In this document: piece after piece, positions 9,386-18,454 of the stretch
Layout: every line of letters begins with the position of its first letter
How positions within the stretch are numbered: the first letter of the stretch is position 1
Assembly (NCBI RefSeq): GCF_038008325.1
Contig: NZ_JBBOYW010000001.1
Coordinates: forward strand, 2,594,001 to 2,658,000
Direction of reading: 5' to 3'
Length of the DNA stretch: 64,000 nt
Source of the DNA: Lysinibacillus sp. FSL K6-0232
GTDB lineage: Bacteria; Bacillota; Bacilli; Bacillales_A; Planococcaceae
Notes under the pieces: model-generated
What the model was told of the DNA's origin: nothing
Databases searched by the model: none
What the model saw: the letters and a program-made list of their open reading frames with translations, nothing else
Translations under genes and position numbers: made by a program

Positions 9386-12300
9386 TTACATCATACCTGC
9401 AGTATTTAACGTACGTTTTAAAATTTTTGCTGTTTGTTCACGTGTTAATGGCGTCTTTGGATCAAAAGAGCCATTCGTCTTACCCGTCATAATATCAAGG
9501 CTATTTAATAGCTCGATATATGGTAGATATTCAGCACTAATATTGTGAATGTCCTTGAAATGAATTTCTTCATTGTTATTCTTCATATCAGCATTTAAAT
9601 ATTCTAAAACACGTGCCATAAATGCAGCAGCCTGTTCACGTGTAATATGGGCCTGTGGATTAAAGGCTGTAGCTGTTACTCCGTTTGTAATCCCCGCCTC
9701 ATATAACGCTTGAATATCTGCCTCATACCATTTACCAGCCGTATCACGGAAAGGATTTGTACCAGTTGCTTGTAAACCAAGGGCACGGCTTACTAATGCT
9801 GCTAACTGTGCACGTGTAATTGGTTGAGTTGGGCCAAACGTGTCTGGTGTAACACCTTTAATAACAAGACGATTCGCTAAAAACTCAATTTCCTCTTTAT
9901 TTGCTAAATGCGCGATATCTTTAAAGGTTACTGCATTCTCTATGATCACAAATGTACCACCTGCTTTTGTAAATAAAACAATTTCGCCATCCACAATTTT
10001 ATGTGGAACAGGTTTATATTCGTCACCTACAAGCTGTAAAACAACGCTGTTTGGCTTTAGATCGTTGGCTGGTAGCGTTACTTTTAAATACTCCTTTCCT
10101 AAAGAAATGGGCTTTAAATTTCCTTGCTTTGTTTCAATACCAAATGTCACTGTAAATTGTTGTTGTCCTGTCTCTTTCGTTACAGCAGCAATGATGTTCT
10201 CGGATTCAGCAAGTTTAATTCCAGCAAATACAGAAGTAGCCACCTCTAATTTAAATTGGTTTTCCTTCTGAATCACAAGTTTTTGAATATTTTTATCCAT
10301 GTATTCTTGAATATTTTGAGGTGTAAGCACGACTTTATTAGCGTTTTCTTCAATCGTAATTTCGACCACTGAGCTATCTTCCTTCTCTTTGTTACTTTCA
10401 TTCTTAGATTCTTCTATACACTCTTCATCTGTACATGGCTTTTCTTCTAACTCCAGACAATTTTCTGTTGCTTCCTCAGCACATTGTTTTTTCTCTTCTT
10501 CAACAGCGAGTTTATCCTCTATTCCTTCCACATAGCCACCAATATCTTTTCCTAAATCAGTTGTGTATAGCCATTCAACAGCATCATTTGGAGAGAGTGT
10601 GTAATTGGCTGCTGAGTATGAAGGATATTTGCCATTGACCCGGTACATCCACCCACTTAAAGGACCACGATCGAATTCATAAAGCCCCGCAATACCATCT
10701 ACATATATGCCATATTCTGTTTGACGATAGCTTAGGGCAACCCCGTTTTCTTCTGCTGCTCGTTGTAAAACATCAAAAGCAGTTTCACCAGCAAATAACT
10801 TAGTTGCTGTCGGTTTTAATGGAACTTCAGATGACGAAATTCGTATGGAAACCGTTGCATAACCAATTTCTTCAGAAGGAACAGATGGCTGATTGCCATT
10901 GTTATCAGGAGGGGAAGGCTCCTCGTCATCATCACCATCTCCGTCCTTATCCCCTGGAGTTGATGGTCGATCTTTCGTATCTGACATATCATAAAGCGCC
11001 GTTTGTCCACTTAGTAGACGGTTGTAGGCTGCTAATGTATAACCAACTTGCACGGTTCCCATGCCATCTGCTTTCGATTGGCTATGGATATGCTTAAAGC
11101 CACCATCACCAGCGCTAAATGTCATCATATTAGCAATAACTTTATTAAAGCGAGGGTCTTTGTTGGCATCAATGCCCAAGCTAGCAAGGGCGGTAACAAC
11201 TTGAGCAGCACTTTCAGCAGCTTCAGAACTGCCTGCCGTCGATATATAGCCACCATTCGCTGTTTGGATAGCTGCCAATTTAGCTATTGCTCGATTCGTG
11301 ACAGCTGCCACATCCGATCTGTTTTGATAGGGTGCTAATGCCTGAAGCACCATGCCTATCATATCTGGATCAGCTACACTTCCACTCCATGCAAATCCCC
11401 CGCTATTTTGAATTTCCTTAGATAAAATATGCTGAATTAATTTATCCCGCGTTGTTGTTGCAGTTGCAGGTAGTTCAAACCCCCATGTATCCAGTGCAAT
11501 TAATGAATAAATGGTTGCGTTTATTCCTTGCCCTGTAATAAAGCTTAGATCTGCTAATCTATCGACTAAATTATAGCCAGCAACATCTGTCGGGTCTTTT
11601 CCAATTGCTGTAAGAGCTATAATAACGCGAGCCCAGTCTGTTGCTTGCTTATCTATTTCACCATTCGTGGCTTTTACATGGTTTACAATATTACGATAAT
11701 ATTGATCATAGTAAGTTGCATACTTCGCAGAATGATCACCGCGAGCCAATGTTATTATTGTCCATTCGTACCCATAACTAGGATTGTTTAAATTTTTTGT
11801 TAAATATTCTGCAACAGCGTTATATGTATCAACTGTTGGCGGCTGTAATTGTATAAGACGCTTTTGTAAAGCCTCTAGCTTAGCATAGTTTGTTACTAGG
11901 TCTTTATGAATCGCTAGTAATTGGTCATAGGCTTGTTGAGCTTCAAATATTTTTAGATAATCAGCCCAAATAAGTTCTTCTACAGAAGGAAGTGCATCAA
12001 TTTTGGCAATAACTTGATTAATATCGCCCTCTGCATTAATTATTTTCTCCTTTTCAAGGAGGTCATTATAGTTTGATACTTTTGTATGCAGATTATTAGG
12101 ATCTTTTATCTTCTTCAAGCCATCATATGCATCTTTTGCTGCTTTTAATTGATCTTTTACTAAGGGGCTATTAATATCAATAGCATCAATTAATAATTCA
12201 ACATATTTAACTTCTTTATCAAAAAGTTCCTGTTTATTTGTTACATAATTAGTAAATGGCAATGTTATATTCAGCGATGGGGGCAGATTCGGGTCAGCAT

Positions 12301-13357
12301 AGCGACTAATTATGTTACTATATTTTTTTCTTGCATACTCTAGTTGCTCTTTTATTACTGGATTGATTGTTAAATCTTCTATTTTAGGTAGTACATCGAT
12401 AGCAAGAATGGCATATTTAACTTCTTTATATGCCAAAGTATGATCAAATGTTTCTATTCTTAGATCTGTTGGTTTCCAACGATCAGATTGACCAAGATCG
12501 AAAAGAGATAGGTACACCTTACGAATTTCATCTAGCTTAGCACTAAGTTCTTCATCTAAAGCTGTTATCTGATTAACAGGAGGAGTGTAGTTGGCTGGCT
12601 CTTCCATATATTTGATAAAATATTCAGTAGCTTTCTCTAGTAACACACTAGTTTTATAAGGTGTTTTGTTTAATATATTTCGATTTGATTGGCTTAGCGC
12701 TTTTTCTTTCTGTTTAATCGTAAGCAATTGCTGATAGATCGTTTCAGTTGGCTCTAATTCATCAGGCAGTGCGATAATTAAATCGATTATTTCCTTTACT
12801 GCCTCTGGAACAACGTGGGCTTTAATTGTTTTAGATATCGCACCTATCGTAACAGTAATTTCTGTATCTCCAATAGCAATGCCTGTTACGAGCCCGTCAC
12901 CATCAACTGTCGCAATGTTGGGCTTGCTTGAAGACCATACAACTGTAGCACTATCATCTGTTGTTGTGTTAGTTACAGTAAATGGATATGTTTCTCCTTC
13001 TAATAATAATAAAGGCTCCTCTGTATTTAGCTGAATCTCACTAACTGAGAAGGGCGCAAATTCCATTGCATCATTTAGTGGTATAGGATGCTCTAGTTCG
13101 GCTTCATTCTCAGATTCTATAGGATTATCTAGTTCTGCCGAATTGTCTAGTTCTGTTTCATTATTAGATTCTATCGTATTATCTTGCTCTGGTGAATCAT
13201 CAAGTTCAATATCGCTAATATCAGTAGTATCTTCTATAATTGGATCGAATATTTCTCCTTCAAAATGCTGTGCTTTTACAGCGATGGATGGAGAAAATAG
13301 CGACAATATTAAAATAAAGATAACTGCTATATGTAGCTGCTTTTTCCATATAGCCAT
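9386..13357 (-). CDS. Large S-layer-anchored intrinsic-factor-like protein (alpha barrel + DUF4430)
   Basis: 1323 residues, start supported by GAGGGAGTG upstream. Order: signal peptide (cleavage about AVKA-Q, 29); an acidic Asn/Glu repeat region (about 40-95); a bacterial Ig-like Big_2 domain (about 105-185); a long helical region (about 190-500); a prenyltransferase-like alpha barrel (about 510-790); an acidic Asp/Pro linker; DUF4430 (about 830-937) with LSGWMYRVNGKYP; a Glu-rich segment with four cysteines; a beta-rich domain; three SLH domains (about 1140-1323). The alpha-barrel then DUF4430 order matches intrinsic factor and transcobalamin, which clamp cobalamin between the two. A cell-surface cobalamin trap is inferred. 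Cobalamin-contacting residues cannot be assigned by eye. Confidence 0.87.
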   Translation of the reverse strand: MAIWKKQLHIAVIFILILSLFSPSIAVKAQHFEGEIFDPIIEDTTDISDIELDDSPEQDNTIESNNETELDNSAELDNPIESENEAELEHPIPLNDAMEFAPFSVSEIQLNTEEPLLLLEGETYPFTVTNTTTDDSATVVWSSSKPNIATVDGDGLVTGIAIGDTEITVTIGAISKTIKAHVVPEAVKEIIDLIIALPDELEPTETIYQQLLTIKQKEKALSQSNRNILNKTPYKTSVLLEKATEYFIKYMEEPANYTPPVNQITALDEELSAKLDEIRKVYLSLFDLGQSDRWKPTDLRIETFDHTLAYKEVKYAILAIDVLPKIEDLTINPVIKEQLEYARKKYSNIISRYADPNLPPSLNITLPFTNYVTNKQELFDKEVKYVELLIDAIDINSPLVKDQLKAAKDAYDGLKKIKDPNNLHTKVSNYNDLLEKEKIINAEGDINQVIAKIDALPSVEELIWADYLKIFEAQQAYDQLLAIHKDLVTNYAKLEALQKRLIQLQPPTVDTYNAVAEYLTKNLNNPSYGYEWTIITLARGDHSAKYATYYDQYYRNIVNHVKATNGEIDKQATDWARVIIALTAIGKDPTDVAGYNLVDRLADLSFITGQGINATIYSLIALDTWGFELPATATTTRDKLIQHILSKEIQNSGGFAWSGSVADPDMIGMVLQALAPYQNRSDVAAVTNRAIAKLAAIQTANGGYISTAGSSEAAESAAQVVTALASLGIDANKDPRFNKVIANMMTFSAGDGGFKHIHSQSKADGMGTVQVGYTLAAYNRLLSGQTALYDMSDTKDRPSTPGDKDGDGDDDEEPSPPDNNGNQPSVPSEEIGYATVSIRISSSEVPLKPTATKLFAGETAFDVLQRAAEENGVALSYRQTEYGIYVDGIAGLYEFDRGPLSGWMYRVNGKYPSYSAANYTLSPNDAVEWLYTTDLGKDIGGYVEGIEDKLAVEEEKKQCAEEATENCLELEEKPCTDEECIEESKNESNKEKEDSSVVEITIEENANKVVLTPQNIQEYMDKNIQKLVIQKENQFKLEVATSVFAGIKLAESENIIAAVTKETGQQQFTVTFGIETKQGNLKPISLGKEYLKVTLPANDLKPNSVVLQLVGDEYKPVPHKIVDGEIVLFTKAGGTFVIIENAVTFKDIAHLANKEEIEFLANRLVIKGVTPDTFGPTQPITRAQLAALVSRALGLQATGTNPFRDTAGKWYEADIQALYEAGITNGVTATAFNPQAHITREQAAAFMARVLEYLNADMKNNNEEIHFKDIHNISAEYLPYIELLNSLDIMTGKTNGSFDPKTPLTREQTAKILKRTLNTAGMM

Positions 13358-13387
13358 GTAAAGTTCACTCCCTCTATCAAATAGTTA

Positions 13388-13425
13388 AATACTGACAAGA
13401 TGGAAGAATTCACCTTATCAGTATT
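13388..13425. repeat. Inverted repeat between the first two B12-cluster genes
   Basis: AATACTGACAAG pairs with CTTATCAGTATT (12 bp, one mismatch, 14-base loop). There is no clear T-run, so it may act as a weak attenuator or an mRNA-stabilising hairpin that raises expression of the secreted first gene. Confidence 0.55.
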
Positions 13426-13436
13426 AATTTACCTAG

Positions 13437-14162
13437 CTATTGGACGTCCACTTCAAGTGGCTCGCTTGCTGAATTACCAAATAATGCGTTAGCAGAGGCT
13501 GTAATCGTAATAGTGCCTTCTTCCGCTTGACCTGCAAATGTAATAACAGCTTGTTGGCTTGTATTCACAGTAACAGACTGAGCTGTTAATGCTGTTGTAC
13601 CCGTGTCAATTGTCCAATTTGCTAAATTCGAAGCAGTCCCCGTATTCAATAAATCACCAGTTAAATTTACCGTAACAGATGGATTTATATCATCTACAGC
13701 AACTGTGCTCGGCGTGTTTAGCTGAGCCCATGTAGTGTAATACACATGAACTTCATCATTCGGAGCTAATACGTAAGCACCTAAGCCAACTGTTGGGCTA
13801 ATATCATTTACTGTATATACCCAGCCATCCCAGCCATTTAAGCTCCCTGCAGCCAGTCCATCAATTGATTCAAGGTATGGCCCATACACAGGATGAACAG
13901 TTACTACATAGGGTTTGTTATTGTCTTGTAGTACTTGTTCTAAAAGCTCTAGCGCCGTTGTCCCTGCTTCAACATCCTCAATTGTTTCTGGCACAATAGT
14001 TGTACCGTATAAACCATCAATAGATAATGTAACATCAAATGTTGTTGCTTGTTGTTCTTGGTTTACAGGCTGTAATACTGCGGCACTTGCTGTTGGTGAT
14101 ACAAGCGAAACTGCTAAAAGCAGGGCAAACGCTAATTGCCACCATTTCTTGAAAATCTTCAT
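13437..14162 (-). CDS. Secreted DUF4430 protein, first gene behind the cobalamin riboswitch
   Basis: The ATG at 14162 is preceded by AGGAGG at ideal spacing, giving 241 residues. A signal peptide ends near SPTASA-A (about 26). A DUF4430 domain (about 40-140) carries GWDGWVYTVND and a final VHVYYTTW strand. A C-terminal Ig-like beta domain follows (about 145-241). There is no SLH domain, LPXTG motif or lipobox, so the protein is probably released or loosely wall-bound. As the gene closest to the riboswitch it should respond directly to B12. Inference: a diffusible or wall-trapped cobalamin binder analogous to the beta domain of transcobalamin. Confidence 0.86.
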   Translation of the reverse strand: MKIFKKWWQLAFALLLAVSLVSPTASAAVLQPVNQEQQATTFDVTLSIDGLYGTTIVPETIEDVEAGTTALELLEQVLQDNNKPYVVTVHPVYGPYLESIDGLAAGSLNGWDGWVYTVNDISPTVGLGAYVLAPNDEVHVYYTTWAQLNTPSTVAVDDINPSVTVNLTGDLLNTGTASNLANWTIDTGTTALTAQSVTVNTSQQAVITFAGQAEEGTITITASANALFGNSASEPLEVDVQ

Positions 14163-14211
14163 TTGCAAAACCTCCTATTTTATTATTTCGTGAATGTTCT
14201 TGCTATTAACT

Positions 14212-14255
14212 CGAAAAAGAAAAAGATGCTTCTCCCAAAAAGGGGGGAAGCATCT
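14212..14255 (-). terminator. Riboswitch expression-platform terminator
   Basis: On the minus strand AGATGCTTC plus a C-run pairs with GGGAGAAGCATCT, followed by TTTTTCTTTTT. It lies between the aptamer and the first gene, where B12-bound RNA would be expected to terminate. Confidence 0.85.
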
Positions 14256-14344
14256 AATGGAAAACAGAAAAAAGGCGTAAAATACAGTTTGCCTGTCCGT
14301 CTATTTGCCGTAAGTTCTCCTAGCTTCCGAAGAGAGTTAATACG

Positions 14345-14521
14345 ATGAAATAAAGGCAGGTCTCCTGGCTTGTGTATCCTAAAATCAGCACCTTCCCATC
14401 TACTGGAGGCATTTTTCCTCGTTCGACAGTGGTATTACGCTGTAGTCATCTACACTTACAGTTGCGGAAACAGCTTCGGTTTTGCACCGAATTCCCTATT
14501 AAGCTCTATAAAAGAGCACCT
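14345..14521 (-). promoter_or_regulatory. Cobalamin (AdoCbl) riboswitch aptamer
   Basis: On the minus strand the core reads GGGAATTCGGTGCAAAACCG, then GCTGTTTCCGCAACTGTAAG, ACCACTG, TGGGAAGG and finally the B12 box AAGCCAGGAGACCTGCC (plus-strand 14355-14371). These are the defining conserved blocks of the class, in the right order and spacing. With the terminator just downstream it predicts premature termination when cobalamin is plentiful and expression of the seven-gene cluster when it is scarce. Confidence 0.96.
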
Positions 14522-14552
14522 TTATTCTGCAATTGCTATTCACTTATTAGAA

Positions 14553-14581
14553 AGTATAGCACAAATTCCTTATTTTCAAAA
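14553..14581 (-). promoter_or_regulatory. Probable sigma-A promoter of the riboswitch transcript
   Basis: On the minus strand TATACT lies about 30 bases before the aptamer, with TTTTGA/TTGAAA 15-17 bases further upstream. The -10 is good; the -35 is imperfect. Confidence 0.55.
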
Positions 14582-14750
14582 TATTATAATAAAAAAGAAA
14601 AAATGTTGGAAAAGTTTACTTATATTTCACCCTTTTGTAGCGATTCTATTCATTAGTGACAGTATAATAATCTTTTTGATTAGTAGAAACGTACATAGTT
14701 GTTTTTTTAATACACCTATAAAAAATGGCTTACACTAAGTAATTAACCGA
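14582..14750. other. AT-rich spacer
   Basis: Apart from the promoter and terminator at its edges I see no supported gene. The open frames here have no ribosome binding site and no recognisable product. Confidence 0.5.
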
Positions 14751-14788
14751 AAAAAGCCAGTGGCGCAGTTAACAGCGCGGCACTGACT
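14751..14788 (-). terminator. Terminator after spoIIP
   Basis: On the minus strand AGTCAGTGCCGC and GCGCCACTGGCT form an imperfect stem followed by TTTTTT. Confidence 0.75.
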
Positions 14789-14810
14789 TAATATTCCCTT
14801 TACTATATAG

Positions 14811-15653
14811 TTATTTTTTTGTATCATTAACAAATGCTTTGGCGATTGCCTTTCCTAAAACAGCAATTGTACGATTGACCTCTTCCTCTGTGTTACCAAT
14901 GCCACCGATTTCTACAATCATCATTTGCTTCGCTAAATCTTGATTGTAGCGGCCATCAACGCCATCACCACTTTTGGAAATAACGCCTTTTGATATTTTT
15001 GGCACAATGGCATTTAATGTGGATGATAGGCTTTCAGCATAGGCAGTATTCCAGCGGAAATTTGCATGCTCTGCACCAACAACGATTGCAATTTTCGCGT
15101 AGTTTTCACCATTATACCCAACTGTTGTAAGATCATGTTTTAATGAATCACGATGTAAATCTAGTATTAAATCATAGCTATTTGTTTCTAAATGCTTACT
15201 TAAATGTGGTCGCATCACATTATAGGATTCATGATAGCCCTTGCCTGCTTGCTTTAACTCTTTCATCACATCTACATTTAATACGTCCGTTTTCAAGCCA
15301 TTGACATTAAAATGATTCACAATCTTATCCTGCATGCTTAAAATATTAATTGTTTCATGAGAGGTCGCTATCTTACCACTTGCAGCTTTCACGATTGGCT
15401 CATATGCTTCATGTGAATGCGTAAACAACACTAACACTTTAAAGGGATCAGCATCTGCTTCAGGCTCTTTTGTTTGTTCAAGCGCATTTTGTTCAGCTAA
15501 ATTGGTAGCGGCAAACACGACTTGTTTATCTTCTGGTTGTTTCGTCGGAGTCGATGCTTGCTTGTTGAACGGAAGTTGCCCAGCAATGACAGGTAATACG
15601 AAAAAGAACAATAATATACCAAATGACCATTGTAGTTTTTTTAGCAAAGTCAC
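14811..15653 (-). CDS. spoIIP: Stage II sporulation protein P (SpoIIP), peptidoglycan hydrolase
   Basis: 280 residues, GTG start behind GGAGGAGG. One N-terminal membrane helix (about 8-25), a variable acidic linker, then the SpoIIP catalytic domain with LVLFTHSHEAY (His and Glu of the active site) and DLHRDS. SpoIIP is an amidase and endopeptidase that works with SpoIID and SpoIIM to drive membrane migration during engulfment. It is shorter than the B. subtilis protein, the loss being in the linker. It follows gpr as in B. subtilis and should be transcribed under mother-cell or forespore control during sporulation. Confidence 0.93.
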   Translation of the reverse strand: MTLLKKLQWSFGILLFFFVLPVIAGQLPFNKQASTPTKQPEDKQVVFAATNLAEQNALEQTKEPEADADPFKVLVLFTHSHEAYEPIVKAASGKIATSHETINILSMQDKIVNHFNVNGLKTDVLNVDVMKELKQAGKGYHESYNVMRPHLSKHLETNSYDLILDLHRDSLKHDLTTVGYNGENYAKIAIVVGAEHANFRWNTAYAESLSSTLNAIVPKISKGVISKSGDGVDGRYNQDLAKQMMIVEIGGIGNTEEEVNRTIAVLGKAIAKAFVNDTKK

Positions 15654-15751
15654 ACCCTCCTCCCCTTATCGTATGGAGGGGGTGTGGCGTTTAGAACGAA
15701 AAAATTTTTCTTGTTTTTCGCATAAATTATAGTAGCTTTAGACGATTGTTG

Positions 15752-16768
15752 TTATAAATCGCTTGCCCAATTCATTAGCATAGAAGCGACTAATTTTGCA
15801 TAGCGATCAACCCAATAATCTGCTTCTTTTGGCGTTACCATTAGCTGCATACGTGTGCCTGCAAAGGTTTCTTCAAACAGTTGCTGACGTTCTTCTCTTG
15901 ACCATGTTGCCCATTCTCCAAAAATAGGCTGTACTAAGGACATGTCCACCTCCTGCTGAATATCTGGCTGCCAAGAGGATAAGGATAGCTTTGAAGAGGG
16001 TTTATTGCGCTCAGCTACACGAGCAGCTATTGAGCGCAGCATTGTTTCTACAGCATCCGCAATTAAAACAGGTGCATCTACCACTGTTGGGATACCAATG
16101 GCTGTCACAGGAATACCAAGCATCTCATAGGAAATTTCTTGTCGTTGATTACCTACCCCTGAGCCTGGATGGATGCCTGTATCGGTTAATTGAATTGTTT
16201 TACATAATCGATCACTTGCTCTTGTAGCAAGTGCATCCACTACAATAATTAGCTTTGGTTGTAAACGTTCGGCAATAGCCGCGACAAACTCCCCTGTTTC
16301 ATAGCCTGTTTGCCCTGTTACTCCCGGCGCATACATAACAAATTTATCGTCAATGACATCTAAGCTATGCAGATGGTCAATCAAATAGGGACCTATTGCA
16401 TCGGGTGTGATGGTACGATTTCCTAAACCAACGATTAAAATTTTATCGTCTTCTTGCCAAGCAAGTGCATCATGCATTTTTTTGAAATTCACAAGCAATT
16501 CCTGCTCAAGTTGTGCAAAGCCATCTTGATCTTCTAATGTCAGTGTCGGGACAGAAAGTGTAATATATTGACCTTCTTTTTTGCCAATTTGCTGTTCACC
16601 TTCCGCATCCACCAGCACATCTGTAACTTTAACACGACCAGCATTCCGATCTTCTATTTGAATGCCACTCGATTGTTTAAGCTTATCTTTTTGCTCTTTC
16701 GTCTGATGGACAACGACCTCTTCTGATTCATCAATTAAATCTGTTCGTTGCCAGTTTACATTTTTCAT
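15752..16768 (-). CDS. gpr: Germination protease (GPR), A25 family
   Basis: Start at the ATG at 16768, 6 bases after GAGGTG; 338 residues. The family core is clear: ILIVGLGNRTITPDAIGP, YAPGVTGQTGYET, VVDALATRA, and GSGVGNQRQEISYEMLGIP. GPR is made as a zymogen in the forespore, loses a short N-terminal propeptide and degrades small acid-soluble proteins on germination. The divergent rpsT and downstream spoIIP match the Bacillus order. Confidence 0.96.
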   Translation of the reverse strand: MKNVNWQRTDLIDESEEVVVHQTKEQKDKLKQSSGIQIEDRNAGRVKVTDVLVDAEGEQQIGKKEGQYITLSVPTLTLEDQDGFAQLEQELLVNFKKMHDALAWQEDDKILIVGLGNRTITPDAIGPYLIDHLHSLDVIDDKFVMYAPGVTGQTGYETGEFVAAIAERLQPKLIIVVDALATRASDRLCKTIQLTDTGIHPGSGVGNQRQEISYEMLGIPVTAIGIPTVVDAPVLIADAVETMLRSIAARVAERNKPSSKLSLSSWQPDIQQEVDMSLVQPIFGEWATWSREERQQLFEETFAGTRMQLMVTPKEADYWVDRYAKLVASMLMNWASDL

Positions 16769-16830
16769 ACAGCTCACCTCAAGCTGTAGTTTGTTCAAAC
16801 TGTCAAGTAAATATTCTTTGCATTTATCTA

Positions 16831-16859
16831 TTGCAATTTGGTCAGGCGTTTGTTAAAAT
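16831..16859 (+). promoter_or_regulatory. Sigma-A promoter of rpsT
   Basis: TTGCAA, a 17-base spacer and TAAAAT, about 70 bases upstream of the rpsT start. Close to consensus with ideal spacing. Confidence 0.8.
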
Positions 16860-16931
16860 GATTTTTGTTGTATTGACACAAGAAATCAATGAGAAGTTAT
16901 CATCTCGTACCTAATTTAGGAGGTGAAATAG

Positions 16932-17180
16932 ATGCCAAACATTAAATCTGCCATTAAACGCGTAAAAGTGAACGAAAAAGCTAACATTGCTAATTCTCAA
17001 GCTAAGTCTGCAATGCGTACTACAGTGAAAAAAGCTGAAAATGCTATTGCTACTGACGCTGAAAACAAACAAGAACTTTTACAAGCAGCTTACAAATCTT
17101 TAGATAAAGCAGCTTCAAAAGGACTTATCCACAAAAATGCGGCGGCTCGTAAAAAGTCTCGCCTTGCTAAAAAAGCATAA
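16932..17180 (+). CDS. rpsT: 30S ribosomal protein S20
   Basis: 82 residues beginning [18 protein letters not shown], with the Lys/Ala-rich, three-helix composition and the [11 protein letters not shown] tail of S20. It binds 16S rRNA early in 30S assembly. It is a single-gene unit, divergent from gpr and convergent with holA, with a near-consensus promoter and its own terminator. TTAGGAGGTG upstream is a very strong binding site. Confidence 0.98.
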   Translation: MPNIKSAIKRVKVNEKANIANSQAKSAMRTTVKKAENAIATDAENKQELLQAAYKSLDKAASKGLIHKNAAARKKSRLAKKA

Positions 17181-17186
17181 TCATGT

Positions 17187-17226
17187 AAAAGACCAACTAC
17201 TTGAAAAAAGTAGCTGGTCTTTTTTA
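17187..17226. terminator. Bidirectional terminator between rpsT and holA
   Basis: AAAAGACCAACTACTT pairs with AAGTAGCTGGTCTTTT (one mismatch), with T-runs in both directions. Confidence 0.88.
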
Positions 17227-17279
17227 TCTTGGTTCAGTAAATTCATTTTGGATCGAAAGCGAAGCGTCAGCGTAATTAA

Positions 17280-18290
17280 TTAAAGCTGACGCAATAAAAA
17301 AAGTTCTAAATAGCGCTCACGATTACCACCTGTCGATTTAAGCTGTAAATCAACCTCAGCCAATTGATACAATGCCCTTAGTAAGCTTTCTTCTGAGGGC
17401 CGATGACGCTGCTCAACCATTAGCTTAACACGGTATGGATGGATTTTTAAATTTTTCGCAATTTGCTGTGGATGGTAGCCCTTTTTTAATAAGTAAAATA
17501 CATTCGACATCGTTCGAACATTGGAGGCTAGCAATCCTACAAGCATAATTGGCTCTTGCTTTTGGCGCAATAAATCATGATAAATCGTTAAAGCACCGAC
17601 AGCATCATTTGCTAAATAAGCATTGAGCATTTTAAAGGCATCCTCTTCCAATGTTTTTGCTACTAACTCCTCCACTAGTGGGGTCGTAATTTCGCCACCC
17701 TCCCCTAAATAGAGTGTTAGCTTATCAATTTCCATTTGTAATTGCAGCATATTTGTCCCAACCATTGCCACAAGCTGTTCAATCGCATCCTGTCTAATCG
17801 TATTACCCGCTGCCTTGACAATACTCTGAATCCAAACAGCTAAATCCTGCTCCTTAGGCGTTTCTGCTTGAACATATAGAGCATGTGCCTTCATCATTTT
17901 TGTGACTTTTTTTCGTTCATCCAATTTTTCATAGGGGGCAATAAACACGGTAACGGAAAAATCTGATGGATTGGTTAGCCATGCTTCTAGTCGCTTCACA
18001 TCATGATCTATTTTTTCCTTGCCCTTCTCTGCTGCCTTTAAAAACGAAGCATTTTTAGCAATAATAAGCTTGCGTTCGGAGAAAAAAGGAATGGTATCTG
18101 CTTCATCTATTACGACATCAACAGGCACCTCATCCAAATCGAATATTGTCATTTCCAGCTCTTCCTCTGGCCCCAGTGCTTCCTTTAAACGTTTGATTGT
18201 TTCATCTATAAAATAGCTTTCTTCACCGACAAGTAAATAGACTGGTGCAAGCTCTCTTTTTTTGATTGTATTCCAAACCGTTGAAATCAT
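17280..18290 (-). CDS. holA: DNA polymerase III delta subunit (HolA/YqeN)
   Basis: Start at the ATG at 18290 behind GGAGGG, giving 336 residues beginning MISTVWNTIKKRELAPVYLL. The N-terminal AAA+-like fold starts with LLVGEESYFIDE; the C-terminal collar region carries HPYRVKLMVEQ. Delta opens the sliding clamp within the clamp loader. The longer open frame upstream has no ribosome binding site and would run into the yqzM region on the other strand. Position between comEC/yqzM and rpsT matches B. subtilis. Confidence 0.94.
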   Translation of the reverse strand: MISTVWNTIKKRELAPVYLLVGEESYFIDETIKRLKEALGPEEELEMTIFDLDEVPVDVVIDEADTIPFFSERKLIIAKNASFLKAAEKGKEKIDHDVKRLEAWLTNPSDFSVTVFIAPYEKLDERKKVTKMMKAHALYVQAETPKEQDLAVWIQSIVKAAGNTIRQDAIEQLVAMVGTNMLQLQMEIDKLTLYLGEGGEITTPLVEELVAKTLEEDAFKMLNAYLANDAVGALTIYHDLLRQKQEPIMLVGLLASNVRTMSNVFYLLKKGYHPQQIAKNLKIHPYRVKLMVEQRHRPSEESLLRALYQLAEVDLQLKSTGGNRERYLELFLLRQL

Positions 18291-18454
18291 AATTTTCCCT
18301 CCATCTAGCAATATTATCAGTATACATGATTTTATCGTTTTTGTGACTTTGACCGAATTGTGTCGATTCATTGCTAGACATTGAAATCTCCTTTTCAATA
18401 TAGCTTTTATGCACAGGTTGTCTTATAATAAATAACAGAATTGGAGGGATATCA

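Noticed and set aside
14370-14738. Overlapping open frames across the cobalamin riboswitch
   Set aside because: They run against the riboswitch RNA, have no ribosome binding site and give no recognisable protein.
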